This document shows, piece after piece, positions 8,347 to 16,687 of a stretch of DNA of 64,000 nt. The translations under genes and the position numbers were made by a program. The notes beneath the pieces were generated by a model. It was not told where the DNA came from, did no database searches, and was given only the letters and a program-made list of their open reading frames with translations. The number at the start of each line of letters is the position of its first letter. The first letter of the stretch is position 1. Origin of the DNA: Alphaproteobacteria bacterium (GTDB lineage Bacteria > Pseudomonadota > Alphaproteobacteria > Micropepsales > Micropepsaceae). The DNA lies in the NCBI GenBank assembly GCA_025350465.1, contig JANXXU010000048.1, forward strand, positions 124,001-188,000, in the 5' to 3' direction.

Positions 8347-9489
8347 ATGGCTAATGAAACTCACGTGGCGCAGCCGGCACTATTGGCTCTGATCGGGCTG
8401 AAGCCGTCGGATGTCGAGGCGCTGCTTAGGGACCCAGCGCCAGAGCGTCGCTCGGATGTCGCAACCAAGGTTGCCGCTGAAATCGATACGGGGCGTCTGA
8501 GCGAGGCCGAGCGTCAGCTCGCCATCGACATCTTACGCGCTATGGCGTCCGACGCCGAACTCGTCGTACGTCAAGCTGTGGCGCTGTCTCTTCGCCGGTC
8601 GGCCCGATTGCCCCACGACGTCGCCGTCAAACTCGCGCGCGACGATTTCAGAGTTGCGCAACCGGTTCTCGAGTGTTCGCCGGTCTTGACCGATCAGGAC
8701 TTGATTGCGGTCTTGGCCGACGGCGGTCCGCAGAAACAGGTTTCGATCGCGCGCCGTCCCGACGTCAGCGAACAAGTGGCGTCCGCCGTCATTGATACCG
8801 GAAACGCGGCGGCCGTCGTGACGCTTGTCGAAAACGAGGGCGCCGAACTCACCGAGGATCTCTATGATCGCACTTTGCGACGTTATTCGCGGTTCGAAAC
8901 AATCAAATCGGCGATGGTGCACCGGGCGATATTACCGGTGACGATCGCCGAGCGCCTTGTGGCGCTCGTCTCGGACAAGCTTAAGATCGAATTGGTGATG
9001 CGCCACTCTCTTCCGGCGGATGCCGCCAGCGACGTCATCGCAGGCGCTCGCGAGCGTGTGACCCTCGATCTGCTCGACGAGGGGCAGGGCGTTGGCGACA
9101 CAAGGGCGCTGATACACCAACTGCACGAGCGTGGCCGCCTGACGCCCACGTTAATGCTCAGGGTCCTTTGCACGGGCGATATCGTTTTCGTCGAGGAGGC
9201 CTTCGCCGAGATTGCGTGCATTTCGTCGGAAAAGGCGGCTCAGCTCGTCCACGATGGCGGACCGCTGGGCCTCAAAGCGATCTACAAGAAGTGCGCCTTT
9301 CCGGAAGTCTTGTTTCCGGCCTTCCGCGTGGCGGTGGATGTCTTTCACGAGGCAGGCCCGAACGCGCCCAAGGACCGTGATAGTTTCACCCGTCGTATCG
9401 TCGAGCGCATCCTATCTCAGTATCAGCAAATGGAAGTTGGCGACCTCGACTTCCTGCTGTCGAAACTCGCCAAGCTCCAAGCGGCCTAA
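8347..9489 (+). CDS. DUF2336 domain-containing protein
   Basis: This 380-residue soluble protein is built from helical, HEAT-like repeats: recurring blocks such as RQAVALSLRRSARLPHDVA, KQVSIARRPDVSEQVA and VHRAILPVTIAERLV (residues 70-210). These are characteristic of the DUF2336 family, found mainly in alphaproteobacteria and of unproven function. There is no catalytic motif, signal peptide or membrane segment. The gene stands alone, divergent from the Rsm22-like gene and followed by a clear terminator. I can assign the family but not a role. Confidence 0.8.
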   Translation: MANETHVAQPALLALIGLKPSDVEALLRDPAPERRSDVATKVAAEIDTGRLSEAERQLAIDILRAMASDAELVVRQAVALSLRRSARLPHDVAVKLARDDFRVAQPVLECSPVLTDQDLIAVLADGGPQKQVSIARRPDVSEQVASAVIDTGNAAAVVTLVENEGAELTEDLYDRTLRRYSRFETIKSAMVHRAILPVTIAERLVALVSDKLKIELVMRHSLPADAASDVIAGARERVTLDLLDEGQGVGDTRALIHQLHERGRLTPTLMLRVLCTGDIVFVEEAFAEIACISSEKAAQLVHDGGPLGLKAIYKKCAFPEVLFPAFRVAVDVFHEAGPNAPKDRDSFTRRIVERILSQYQQMEVGDLDFLLSKLAKLQAA

Positions 9490-9507
9490 CGAGCGCCCAC
9501 AAAGCAA

Positions 9508-9532
9508 AAGCCCCGCCATTCGCGCGGGGCTT
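9508..9532. terminator. Bidirectional rho-independent-like terminator
   Basis: A nine-base-pair GC-rich stem (AAGCCCCGC at 9508-9516, GCGGGGCTT at 9524-9532) closes a seven-base loop between the converging DUF2336 gene and the outer membrane protein gene. An A-rich run precedes it and a T-containing run follows, so it can serve both strands. Confidence 0.85.
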
Positions 9533-9555
9533 CGCGTTTCATTCTAGAGCATCGA

Positions 9556-10098
9556 TCAGAGATCGAAGCGAAGACCTATGTCGAGGTTGTGGCTGCTGTA
9601 ACCCCACGTGGTACCCAAGTCGCTGGCGTCGCTGGACCCCTGGTATTTGTACTCGGCAAAGAAATCGAGGGTCGGGTTGATCGGAATGGCAAAGCCGGCA
9701 AAGCCTTGGTAGCCAAAGACCCACGCGTTCAAGACGCCGTTGTAATTCGACTGGATCGTTCCGATTCCGACGCCGATGTAAGGCTTCCACGCGCTTCCAA
9801 CGTCGAAATGATAAACGCCGTTCGCCATGACGCTGAACGTCTCAAGCGACGTGGAGCAGCAATCATACTGGGTGCTGGTGTACATTCCTTCGGCTTCGAT
9901 TGAGATGTCCGACGAGACCCACCAACCGAGCGAGGCCCCGACATTGTAGCCCGGGGTCATTTTGTAACTGAACCCTCCAAAATCGAGATTGGGCTCGATC
10001 GTCGCGCCGCCGAACACTTGCGCATAGTCGACAAGCTTGGCCTGCGCCGTTCCCCCAAGCGCCAACGCCATGGCCGCAGCCAACATGATTTTCTTCAT
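9556..10098 (-). CDS. Outer membrane beta-barrel protein (OmpA/OmpW-like porin fold)
   Basis: The 180-residue protein starts at the ATG at 10098 with a clean signal peptide (MKKIMLAAAMALALGGTAQA). The rest alternates short hydrophobic strands with Gly/Asn turns, for example PGYNVGASLGWWV, KPYIGVGIGTIQ and FGYQGFAGFAIP, and ends in NLDIGLRFDL with a terminal hydrophobic residue. This is the pattern of an eight-stranded barrel inserted in the outer membrane. A Cys-Cys pair (YDCCST) lies in an outward loop. Upstream in-frame codons to 10356 lack signal features and are ignored. Ligand or pore properties are not predictable. Confidence 0.8.
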   Translation of the reverse strand: MKKIMLAAAMALALGGTAQAKLVDYAQVFGGATIEPNLDFGGFSYKMTPGYNVGASLGWWVSSDISIEAEGMYTSTQYDCCSTSLETFSVMANGVYHFDVGSAWKPYIGVGIGTIQSNYNGVLNAWVFGYQGFAGFAIPINPTLDFFAEYKYQGSSDASDLGTTWGYSSHNLDIGLRFDL

Positions 10099-10274
10099 AA
10101 CGCGATTCCCTCCGCCCCTACTTTGTGCAATTTGACCGACGATAGCATCGCTTTTGGTCACACACGACAGAAAGGCCGCGCTGATTCGTTCGGAGCGGCC
10201 AACTGTGACATAGATGAGACAGAGCGAATGCTTGGAATTGGGCGAAAAGCCTTCGTTCGCCCCGAGACGCTTAG

Positions 10275-10799
10275 CTAACTGGAGCCGGGGTGGGCGGCTT
10301 TGTAGTCGGCTAACGCCTGCTGGAGATCCTCGACCTCCTCGCAACCGCCAGGACATAAGCCCTGCAAAATGACGAGCTGTTCCTGAGCCTTAGCCGGCTC
10401 TTTGGTTTGCAAATATAGCTCGCCTAAATACTCGTGCGCGCCCTTGTGCTTCGGATCGATCGCGAGCGCCTTGTTGTAATAGTCGAGTGCCTCGGCGTTC
10501 CTGCCAAGCTTGCGATTGGTGAAGCCAAGATAATTCCAGGCGTCGGCATCGCGGCCGTTCTTGGCGACGACATTCTTGAGCAGCGGGATTGCTTCTTCGT
10601 AGCGCTCCGCCTTGATCAGGTATTCCGCCTTTGAATAATCGTCTTCGGTTGCGGTTTGCGCCGGTGATGTCGGCGCCGGTCGCGGCATGCTCGGTCTCGG
10701 CATGCTGCCGCCAGACGCAGCGGCTAGTCCGTCAGAGACCGCCAGGCCGGCGATTGCGACTGCGGCGATCGCCACGGCGGTTGATGCAAAGGTCTTCAT
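10275..10799 (-). CDS. Secreted tetratricopeptide repeat protein
   Basis: The 174-residue protein has an N-terminal signal peptide (about 1-27), a proline-rich linker (SMPRPSMPRPAP) and then TPR units: YLIKAERYEEAIPLLKNVV, AWNYLGFTNRKLGRNAEALDYYNKAL and AHEYLGELYLQTKEPAKAQEQL. TPRs mediate protein-protein contact. A cysteine pair (CPGGCEEVEDL) after the repeats may form a disulphide in the periplasm. The gene lies behind the TetR gene on the opposite strand, with 125 bases between starts. No partner is identified. Confidence 0.8.
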   Translation of the reverse strand: MKTFASTAVAIAAVAIAGLAVSDGLAAASGGSMPRPSMPRPAPTSPAQTATEDDYSKAEYLIKAERYEEAIPLLKNVVAKNGRDADAWNYLGFTNRKLGRNAEALDYYNKALAIDPKHKGAHEYLGELYLQTKEPAKAQEQLVILQGLCPGGCEEVEDLQQALADYKAAHPGSS

Positions 10800-10924
10800 G
10801 AGCTACCTCGGATTGAGCGCAACAAGAGTGCGCGACGTTAACATTGGTCGCGTGGGCGGCCCTTATCACGACCGCGCGAGGGCGCTCCGTTGACTTGGAC
10901 GCACGCCTGTCACAACCATGGGTT

Positions 10925-11551
10925 ATGGCCGCGCCGAGTGTGAACGTCCAAGAAACGAGCCCGCGTGGCGCCAAACGGCGCCTGGAAAGCCGCAAAAGAT
11001 TGCTGGCCGCGGCGCGGAACCTATTCGTCGAGCGAGGCTATCACGCGACGCGGCCTCAGGACATCGCCAAGGCGGCGGGTCTGGGACACGGCACCTTCTA
11101 TTTGCACTTTGCCGACAAGCGCGAGTGCTTCCTGGCGTTCGTCGATGAAGCGCGAGAGGAAGTCGACGCCGCGATCATGCGCCGTGCCAGCGCGGCCAAG
11201 GATCTGGCAGGGCTGATCGAGGCGGCGCTGACCGCGATCTACGACTATGCCGAAGAACACCCGGGCCTGTTGGCCACCGCGATGTCGGACGAGGCGGTGA
11301 TTGCCTCAGGCGGTGGTAAGGCCGACAAGACCCTCCTGCACAGGTGGGGCGAAGAATGGGCGGAATTGCTGAAGTCGCACGGCAAAACCGCGCCGATCGC
11401 GCGCGACTATGACCTGCCGATTCTGGGCCAAGCGATTGTGGGCGCCATCAACCAGGCGAGCGGCTTTGCCTATCGCAGCGGCCGCAGCCGGGCGCTGCTC
11501 GTCAAGACATTGACGCAATTGATCGTTCGGGCGCTGACGCCGCGCGGTTGA
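10925..11551 (+). CDS. TetR/AcrR family transcriptional regulator
   Basis: The 208-residue protein has the TetR N-terminal helix-turn-helix: RLLAAARNLFVERGYHATR then PQDIAKAAGLGHGTFYLHF and ADKRECFLAFV (about 20-72). The C-terminal helical half is the ligand-binding and dimer domain, unlike better-known members in sequence. I chose the ATG at 10925; 27 extra codons reach a GTG-like start with no homology signal. It lies directly upstream of the ferritin-like/SDR/SDR/LLM run on the same strand, with an inverted repeat in the 108-base gap, so local repression of that run is likely. Confidence 0.88.
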   Translation: MAAPSVNVQETSPRGAKRRLESRKRLLAAARNLFVERGYHATRPQDIAKAAGLGHGTFYLHFADKRECFLAFVDEAREEVDAAIMRRASAAKDLAGLIEAALTAIYDYAEEHPGLLATAMSDEAVIASGGGKADKTLLHRWGEEWAELLKSHGKTAPIARDYDLPILGQAIVGAINQASGFAYRSGRSRALLVKTLTQLIVRALTPRG

Positions 11552-11605
11552 TATTATTCCGTACACGGACGAAACGATCGGTTCCGCACCCGATGACGCC
11601 CGCCA

Positions 11606-11639
11606 TTGACTCAGGCGCAGAACTGACAAAAAATCAGTT
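11606..11639 (+). promoter_or_regulatory. Candidate promoter with overlapping inverted-repeat operator
   Basis: A TTGACT box (11606-11611) is followed 17 bases later by an AT-rich hexamer (11629-11634). Across the -10 side lies an inverted repeat, AACTGA at 11621-11626 and TCAGTT at 11634-11639, with a seven-base A-rich centre. The position, between tetR and the next gene, fits a TetR operator. Promoter and operator are inferred from pattern only. Confidence 0.5.
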
Positions 11640-11659
11640 TACCTTTTAGGGAGATGCTC

Positions 11660-12688
11660 ATGACCCAAGTCATTTTCAGCCGCGAAGAGCTGATGGCGGA
11701 TCATCCGTACGCCCAACGCCAAGTCGAGGCCGGTCACCGCCTGCACGGCGGGTTCGACGACAAGGGCGGGTATATTTCGCCACGGACGCTGAAGCGCTGG
11801 CCGGCCGTTCGCGCGTGGCAGCAGCAGCTCAAGGGGCGTAACTTCCCGTTGATCGACGCGACCGTTCAACTCCTTAAGCGCGGCGCCTATCCTGGCATCG
11901 ACCAACAGAAGCTGCTGCTGTCGAACGATCTTGGCGAAACCCTTTGGAATGCGCTCACGATCACCGGGGTGATCGAAGCGCGCGGGCGCGCTTTGTGCGA
12001 CGTCGAGGCGCCGGATTTTCAATCGATCATCGTCGAAGACATTTCCGGCACCGCCACAGGCCATTTGAACAAGGGTCTGCTCTACGCCCATGGGCTCGAC
12101 GAAGGCGGCAATCCGGCAGCCGGCGAAGGCGGTCACGATGCGATGTGGTTTGCGGTCCGCGACGCCCTATTCGGAAAGGACGCCTATGGCTGGCCGGAGA
12201 TTCCGGAAAACCTGTCGCGCCCCGAGAGCGTTCGCCGCATGCCGCAGATCGATCCCGTTTATGAGCAGTGGATCCTTTTGCTTATGAATGTCTTGATGAT
12301 CGAAGTGCGCGCGGAGTCCTTCTTCGCCTTCTGCACCAATTTGATGCGCGCGCCCGACACCTTCCGCGACCGCCGGCCGGCGGCGATGCATGCCGCCGAA
12401 CTCGTCGAGCGTATCCGCATCGACGAAGCGATCCACGTGGCCTATTTGCAAACGTTCGTTTCGGAGATGCGCTCGTTCACGATCAAGGGCGCGAACGGCG
12501 AGCGCAACTCGGGCGCCAGCCTGATCGATCCGATCTGGAACGGGATGATCGAATGGCACGCGGTGACGCAAGCCGACTTAGCCCGCAATCAATCACGTGA
12601 GAACATCGAGAAGCGGTTGGCCAAATTGACCAACGGGCGCTCGTTGCTCGCCTCGTTCGACGCGCTCGAGCGCAAACAGGCCGCCTGA
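11660..12688 (+). CDS. Candidate di-iron ferritin-like oxidase/oxygenase
   Basis: I do not recognise a named family for this 342-residue protein. It has a four-helix carboxylate pattern: Glu127 (IIVEDISGTATGH), an ExxH at 157-160 (GEGGHDAMW), Glu215/Glu219 in a hydrophobic helix (LMNVLMIEVRAESFF), and a second ExxH at 256-259 (IRIDEAIHVAY). E...ExxH...E...ExxH is the ligand set of ferritin-like di-iron enzymes, including hydroxylases and N-oxygenases. The second ATG (11660) is used because AGGGAG (11648-11653) sits six bases before it. The stop overlaps the first SDR by one base, so the genes are coupled. Iron binding and oxygenase activity are inference. Confidence 0.6.
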   Translation: MTQVIFSREELMADHPYAQRQVEAGHRLHGGFDDKGGYISPRTLKRWPAVRAWQQQLKGRNFPLIDATVQLLKRGAYPGIDQQKLLLSNDLGETLWNALTITGVIEARGRALCDVEAPDFQSIIVEDISGTATGHLNKGLLYAHGLDEGGNPAAGEGGHDAMWFAVRDALFGKDAYGWPEIPENLSRPESVRRMPQIDPVYEQWILLLMNVLMIEVRAESFFAFCTNLMRAPDTFRDRRPAAMHAAELVERIRIDEAIHVAYLQTFVSEMRSFTIKGANGERNSGASLIDPIWNGMIEWHAVTQADLARNQSRENIEKRLAKLTNGRSLLASFDALERKQAA

Positions 12689-13659
12689 TGAAGAACCTCG
12701 ACGACAAGGTCGCCTTTGTTACCGGCGGCGCCAGCGGAATCGGCTTGGGCCTTGCCAAGAGCTTCGCTCGCACCGGAATGCGCCTCATGCTCGCCGACAT
12801 CGAAGAGAAGCCTCTCAATGCCGCCGTCGCGGAATTGCGCAAGACCAATGCAGACGTCGACGGTGTTCTGCTCGACGTGGGCGATCGCGATGCCGTCTTC
12901 GCGGCGGCGGAGAAAACGATCAAGCGCTTCGGCAAGATCCACGTCGTGTGCAACAATGCCGGTGTCGGCGCCGGCGGCCCGGTGGAATCCTGGACGTCGA
13001 ACAGCTGGGCGTGGACGGTGTCGGTCAACTTGATGGGCGTGGTTCACGGCATTGAAGCGTTCGTGCCGCATTTGAAGCGCCAAGGTGAAGGGCACATCGT
13101 GAACACCGCCTCGCTCGCCGGCGTCATCGGCTTTCCCGGCATGGGTGCCTACACGGCGACCAAGTTCGCCGTCGTCGGCTTGTCCGAAACGCTGCGCCGC
13201 GACCTTGAGCCGTTCGGCATCGGCGTCTCGGTGTTGTGCCCGGGTCTCGTCAGCACGCGCATTTATGAAACCGGCCGCACACGTCCGCAAAAGTTCGGCG
13301 GCGCCTTCACGCGCGACGACGCGGTGAAGGAGGCCGTGCGGGTGGCGAAGACGCAGGGCAGCGATCCGGAGGCCGCAGCCGAAACGGCGCGCCTGCGATC
13401 CGATATGATGAAGGAAGCCCTGGAGGCGGGACTTGATCCTGTGATCGTGGGCGATCGCGTGCGCGAAGCTATTCTGGCGAACGAGCCCTACATCTTCACC
13501 CATCCCGAATATCTGGCCCAGGTCGAAGAGCGCATCGCCGCGATCCGCCAGGGCTTCAAGAGCGCCAGCGAAAGCCCGGCGCTCAAGGCCGCGAACAAAT
13601 TGCCCGATCAGGACATCGTGCGCGTCATGACCCAAACCGCCGGAGCGAAGAAGCAATGA
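12688..13659 (+). CDS. Short-chain dehydrogenase/reductase (SDR), first of a pair
   Basis: The 323-residue protein has the classical SDR motifs: cofactor loop TGGASGIGLGLAK (about 10-22), an acidic residue after the second strand (LADIEEK, favouring NAD), NNAGVG, and the catalytic Tyr-Lys in YTATKFAV with an upstream serine in NTASLAG. It oxidises or reduces an alcohol/ketone; the substrate is unknown. The C-terminus is longer than the usual 250 residues and includes PYIFTHPEYLAQVEERI, shared in part with the next SDR. It overlaps the ferritin-like gene by one base and the next SDR by four bases. Confidence 0.9.
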   Translation: MKNLDDKVAFVTGGASGIGLGLAKSFARTGMRLMLADIEEKPLNAAVAELRKTNADVDGVLLDVGDRDAVFAAAEKTIKRFGKIHVVCNNAGVGAGGPVESWTSNSWAWTVSVNLMGVVHGIEAFVPHLKRQGEGHIVNTASLAGVIGFPGMGAYTATKFAVVGLSETLRRDLEPFGIGVSVLCPGLVSTRIYETGRTRPQKFGGAFTRDDAVKEAVRVAKTQGSDPEAAAETARLRSDMMKEALEAGLDPVIVGDRVREAILANEPYIFTHPEYLAQVEERIAAIRQGFKSASESPALKAANKLPDQDIVRVMTQTAGAKKQ

Positions 13660-14570
13660 AGGATCTGCGCGACAAGGTCGCTTTCATCACCGGCGGAGCG
13701 TCGGGTCTTGGCCTTGCGATGGCCAAGGCCTTCGGCCGCGAAGGCATGAAGGTGATGATCGCCGACATAGAAGAACAGGCGCTCGGCCGCGCGGTGAAGG
13801 AACTGAACGCCAGCCAAGTGCGCGCCGAGGGCGTGCTCTGCGATGTCGGCGATCGCAATGCCGTGCGAAACGCGGCGCTGAAAACCGTCTCGACGTTCGG
13901 CAAGGTTCATGTCGTCTGCAACAACGCCGGTGTCGCCGTCGGCGGCCCTATCGGCGAGGTCCATGAGCGCGACTGGCAGTGGATCGTCGACGTCAATTTG
14001 CTGGGCGTCGTCTACGGTGTGGAAACATTCGTGCCGTTGATCGAAAGCCATGGCGAAGGCGGACACTTCGTCAACACGGCGTCGATGGCGGGCATGATTT
14101 CGCCGCCGAACCTGGAGCCCTATTGCGCCACGAAATTCGCAGTGGTCGCAATGTCGGAAGGCTGGAACGCGCAACTGGCGCCCAAGAACATCGGCGTATC
14201 CGTGTTGTGTCCGGGCTTTGTGCAAACGCGCATTCACGAGAGTGAACGCAACAAGCCGACACGCTATGGCAGCCCGGCGACCGTTCATTCCGCGCTTGGC
14301 ACCGGGCGCGAGCAGGCGGCGCAAATGGTCGAATCCGGCATCCCCGTCGAACCCGTCGGCAATCGCGTCGTCGAGGCGATCAAGGACAACGACCTCTACA
14401 TCTTCACGCACGTCGAACTGAAGCCGTTCGTCGAGATGCGCTTCAACAATATCCTCGCCGCTTTCGACAAGTCGGAAAAGAGCAAAGCGCTCAGCGCGCT
14501 GCCCAAGCGCGACGCGACGATGATGCTGCAGCAGATGCAAGAACAAGCGGCCGCGGCGCAAAAGAAGTGA
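13656..14570 (+). CDS. Short-chain dehydrogenase/reductase (SDR), second of a pair
   Basis: This 304-residue SDR is a paralogue of its upstream neighbour. It has TGGASGLGLAMAK, the acidic residue in IADIEEQ, NNAGVAVGG, NTASMAG and a Tyr-xxx-Lys in YCATKFAV. Both share the segment (D/N)xxYIFTH near the C-terminus, which suggests a local duplication followed by divergence. ATGA overlap with the first SDR implies translational coupling and equal production, so the two could act on successive or related hydroxyl groups, or form a heteromer. The substrate is not known. Confidence 0.9.
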   Translation: MKDLRDKVAFITGGASGLGLAMAKAFGREGMKVMIADIEEQALGRAVKELNASQVRAEGVLCDVGDRNAVRNAALKTVSTFGKVHVVCNNAGVAVGGPIGEVHERDWQWIVDVNLLGVVYGVETFVPLIESHGEGGHFVNTASMAGMISPPNLEPYCATKFAVVAMSEGWNAQLAPKNIGVSVLCPGFVQTRIHESERNKPTRYGSPATVHSALGTGREQAAQMVESGIPVEPVGNRVVEAIKDNDLYIFTHVELKPFVEMRFNNILAAFDKSEKSKALSALPKRDATMMLQQMQEQAAAAQKK

Positions 14571-14605
14571 TTGCACGCCGCGCTTGAGATTTCGCAACGG
14601 AGCCT

Positions 14606-15916
14606 ATGCCCATGAAATTCGGCATCTTCTACGAGCATCAATTGCCGCGGCCTTGGTCTGAAGGCCAAGAGCTCAAGCTATTCCAGGATGCTCTCGATCA
14701 GGTCGAGTTGGCCGACAAGATCGGCATCGATCATGCTTGGGAGGTCGAGCACCACTTCCTCGAAGAGTATTCGCACTCCTCGGCGCCGGAAGTTTTTCTC
14801 GCCGCATGCTCGCAACGCACCAAGCGCATCCGCCTCGGGCACGGCATCGTGCTGATGCCGCCGGGCTACAACCATCCGGCGCGAGTGGCCGAGCGCATCG
14901 CGACGCTCGACCTCGTTTCGAACGGGCGCGTCGAGTTCGGCACGGGCGAGTCCTCCGCCTTGCTCGAGCTTGGCGGCTATCGCGTGCCGCTCGAGAAGAA
15001 GCGCGACATGTGGCGCGAGACGCTTGAGCAGTGCCTCAACATGATGGTGATGAACCCTTATCCCGGGTTCAAAGGCCAATATTTTGAAATGCCCTGCCGC
15101 AACATCGTGCCCAAGCCGGTGCAAAAGCCGCATCCACCGGTGTGGGTCGCCTGCTCGAACCGCGAGACGATCAAGCTCGCGGCACGCCTCGGTATCGGCG
15201 CACTGACATTCGCCTTCGTCGATCCCAAAGAGGCCAAGCAATGGGTCGACGATTACTATCGCATCCTCAAAGAGGAGTGCGTGCCGATCGGCCACGCGGT
15301 CAATGCGAACATCTGCATGGTCACCGGCTTTTCCGTCCATCAAAACGCCGAGGAGGCGCGCAAGCGCGGACTCGACGGCTTCAAGTTCTTCGGCTACGCG
15401 CTCGGACACCATTACATCTTCGGCGAGCACAAGCCCGGCCGCACCGACATCTGGAAGGCGTTCGAGGCGGTCAAGGATGCAATGCCCGAGAACGCGGGCG
15501 CGGGCGGCATCGGCACGCCCGACACGATGCGCAAACATATGCGGGGCTTCGCCGAAGCCGGCGTCGACCAGGTTGCCTTCATCCAACAGGGCGGGCGTAA
15601 CAAGCACGAACACATTTGCGAAGCGCTCGAATTGTTCGCGCGCGACGTGATGCCTGAGTTCAAAGAACACGCCGACGCGCGCCAGAAGCGCAAGGCGGAA
15701 GAACTCGCGCCCTTCATCGAAAAGGCCTTCGCGCGAAAGCAGAAGATGCGCGAGTTGACTGACGACGAAATCCCTAACGTCGTGGCGCTGGGCCGCCAGA
15801 TCTCGCAGCAAACCCTGACACCGGCGGAACAAGAAGCCCGCAAGTCCTGGTCCGAACGCAGCCACGTGCCGCTCGAAGACCCCGCGAAGAAGCTCAAGAA
15901 GGGCGCTGCGGAATAA
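14606..15916 (+). CDS. Luciferase-like (LLM class) flavin-dependent oxidoreductase
   Basis: The 436-residue protein has an (alpha/beta)8 luciferase-like core: MKFGIFYEHQLPRPW at the start, DHAWEVEHHFLEEYSHSSAP (about 41-60), and TKRIRLGHGIVLMPPGYNHPARVAERIATLDLVSNGR (about 72-109), the typical flavin-binding part. Members use reduced FMN or F420 and usually oxygen to oxidise organic substrates. A charged C-terminal extension (ARQKRKAEELAPFIEKAFARKQKM) adds about 80 residues beyond the fold. It is the last gene of the TetR-linked run, 35 bases after the second SDR. A monooxygenase step is likely; the substrate is open. Confidence 0.88.
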   Translation: MPMKFGIFYEHQLPRPWSEGQELKLFQDALDQVELADKIGIDHAWEVEHHFLEEYSHSSAPEVFLAACSQRTKRIRLGHGIVLMPPGYNHPARVAERIATLDLVSNGRVEFGTGESSALLELGGYRVPLEKKRDMWRETLEQCLNMMVMNPYPGFKGQYFEMPCRNIVPKPVQKPHPPVWVACSNRETIKLAARLGIGALTFAFVDPKEAKQWVDDYYRILKEECVPIGHAVNANICMVTGFSVHQNAEEARKRGLDGFKFFGYALGHHYIFGEHKPGRTDIWKAFEAVKDAMPENAGAGGIGTPDTMRKHMRGFAEAGVDQVAFIQQGGRNKHEHICEALELFARDVMPEFKEHADARQKRKAEELAPFIEKAFARKQKMRELTDDEIPNVVALGRQISQQTLTPAEQEARKSWSERSHVPLEDPAKKLKKGAAE

Positions 15917-16011
15917 GCTCGCCAGCTCGCGGTTCCGGCCTCGCTCATTGCGCACAAGGCGGGCCAGAGGCTGACATCTGCGCACGGGTTCGGCGATTCG
16001 TGCTTGCGCGC

Positions 16012-16027
16012 GGTGGTTAGCACCACC
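16012..16027 (+). terminator. Small stem-loop in the gap after the LLM gene
   Basis: GGTGGT (16012-16017) and ACCACC (16022-16027) can pair around a four-base loop in the 192-base gap before lemA. No T-run follows, so termination is only a possibility. The rest of the gap shows nothing clear apart from a GGAG ribosome site just before lemA. Confidence 0.3.
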
Positions 16028-16108
16028 ATCTGCCAGGCACGCAATTTCCTTTCGTGGTGGTGTTGCTGGTAATCTTGGCGCCAAGAGAGTCGCTAGCGGA
16101 GAAAAAGC

Positions 16109-16672
16109 ATGAGCTTCGGCTGGATTCTATTGATCATCATTCTCGTGGTCGCGGGTGCGGCGATCATGATCTACAACAGTCTCGTCGCCCTGCGGCAGCG
16201 GACCAATCAGGCGTTTGCCGACATCGACGTCCAGCTGAAACAGCGCCATGACCTAATCCCGAATCTATTGGAAACGGTCAAAGGTTATGCGGCCCATGAA
16301 AAGGGCACATTTGAAGCGGTGGTCGCTGCACGAAATACAGCGATGTCGGCTCAGGGTGCCGCGCAGCAAGCGGCCGCGGAGAACGCCCTCTCCGGTACGC
16401 TGCGTCAGTTGTTTGCTCTGTCGGAATCCTATCCGGACCTGAAAGCGAGCGCGAATTTCCAGCAGCTGCAAGCCGCCCTTTCGGACATCGAGAACAAGCT
16501 CGCCGCCTCGCGCCGCTTCTTCAACAACGCGGTGTCGGAATACAACGCCTCGATCCAGGCTTTCCCGGCGGTGTTGTTCGCGACCATGTTCGGCTTTGCC
16601 TCGCGCGAGTTCTTCGACGTCGGGACAGAGGGCCGCGCGGCACTCGATCAGGCGCCGCAGGTCAAGTTCTAG
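16109..16672 (+). CDS. lemA: LemA family protein
   Basis: The 187-residue protein has one N-terminal transmembrane segment (about 4-24) and the LemA signature: QRTNQAFADIDVQLKQRHDLIPNLLETVKGYA followed by HEKGTFEAVVAARN. LemA proteins form an anchored helical bundle facing the periplasm; their role is still unclear, though they often sit next to membrane proteases. The M48 peptidase gene begins 15 bases after the stop. A GGAG lies before the ATG. Confidence 0.9.
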   Translation: MSFGWILLIIILVVAGAAIMIYNSLVALRQRTNQAFADIDVQLKQRHDLIPNLLETVKGYAAHEKGTFEAVVAARNTAMSAQGAAQQAAAENALSGTLRQLFALSESYPDLKASANFQQLQAALSDIENKLAASRRFFNNAVSEYNASIQAFPAVLFATMFGFASREFFDVGTEGRAALDQAPQVKF

Positions 16673-16687
16673 CGGTCGACCGGCAGA

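Noticed and set aside
12589-16084. Long minus-strand frames across the SDR and LLM genes
   Set aside because: They mirror codon bias of the + strand genes; the + strand frames have full catalytic motifs and coupled starts.
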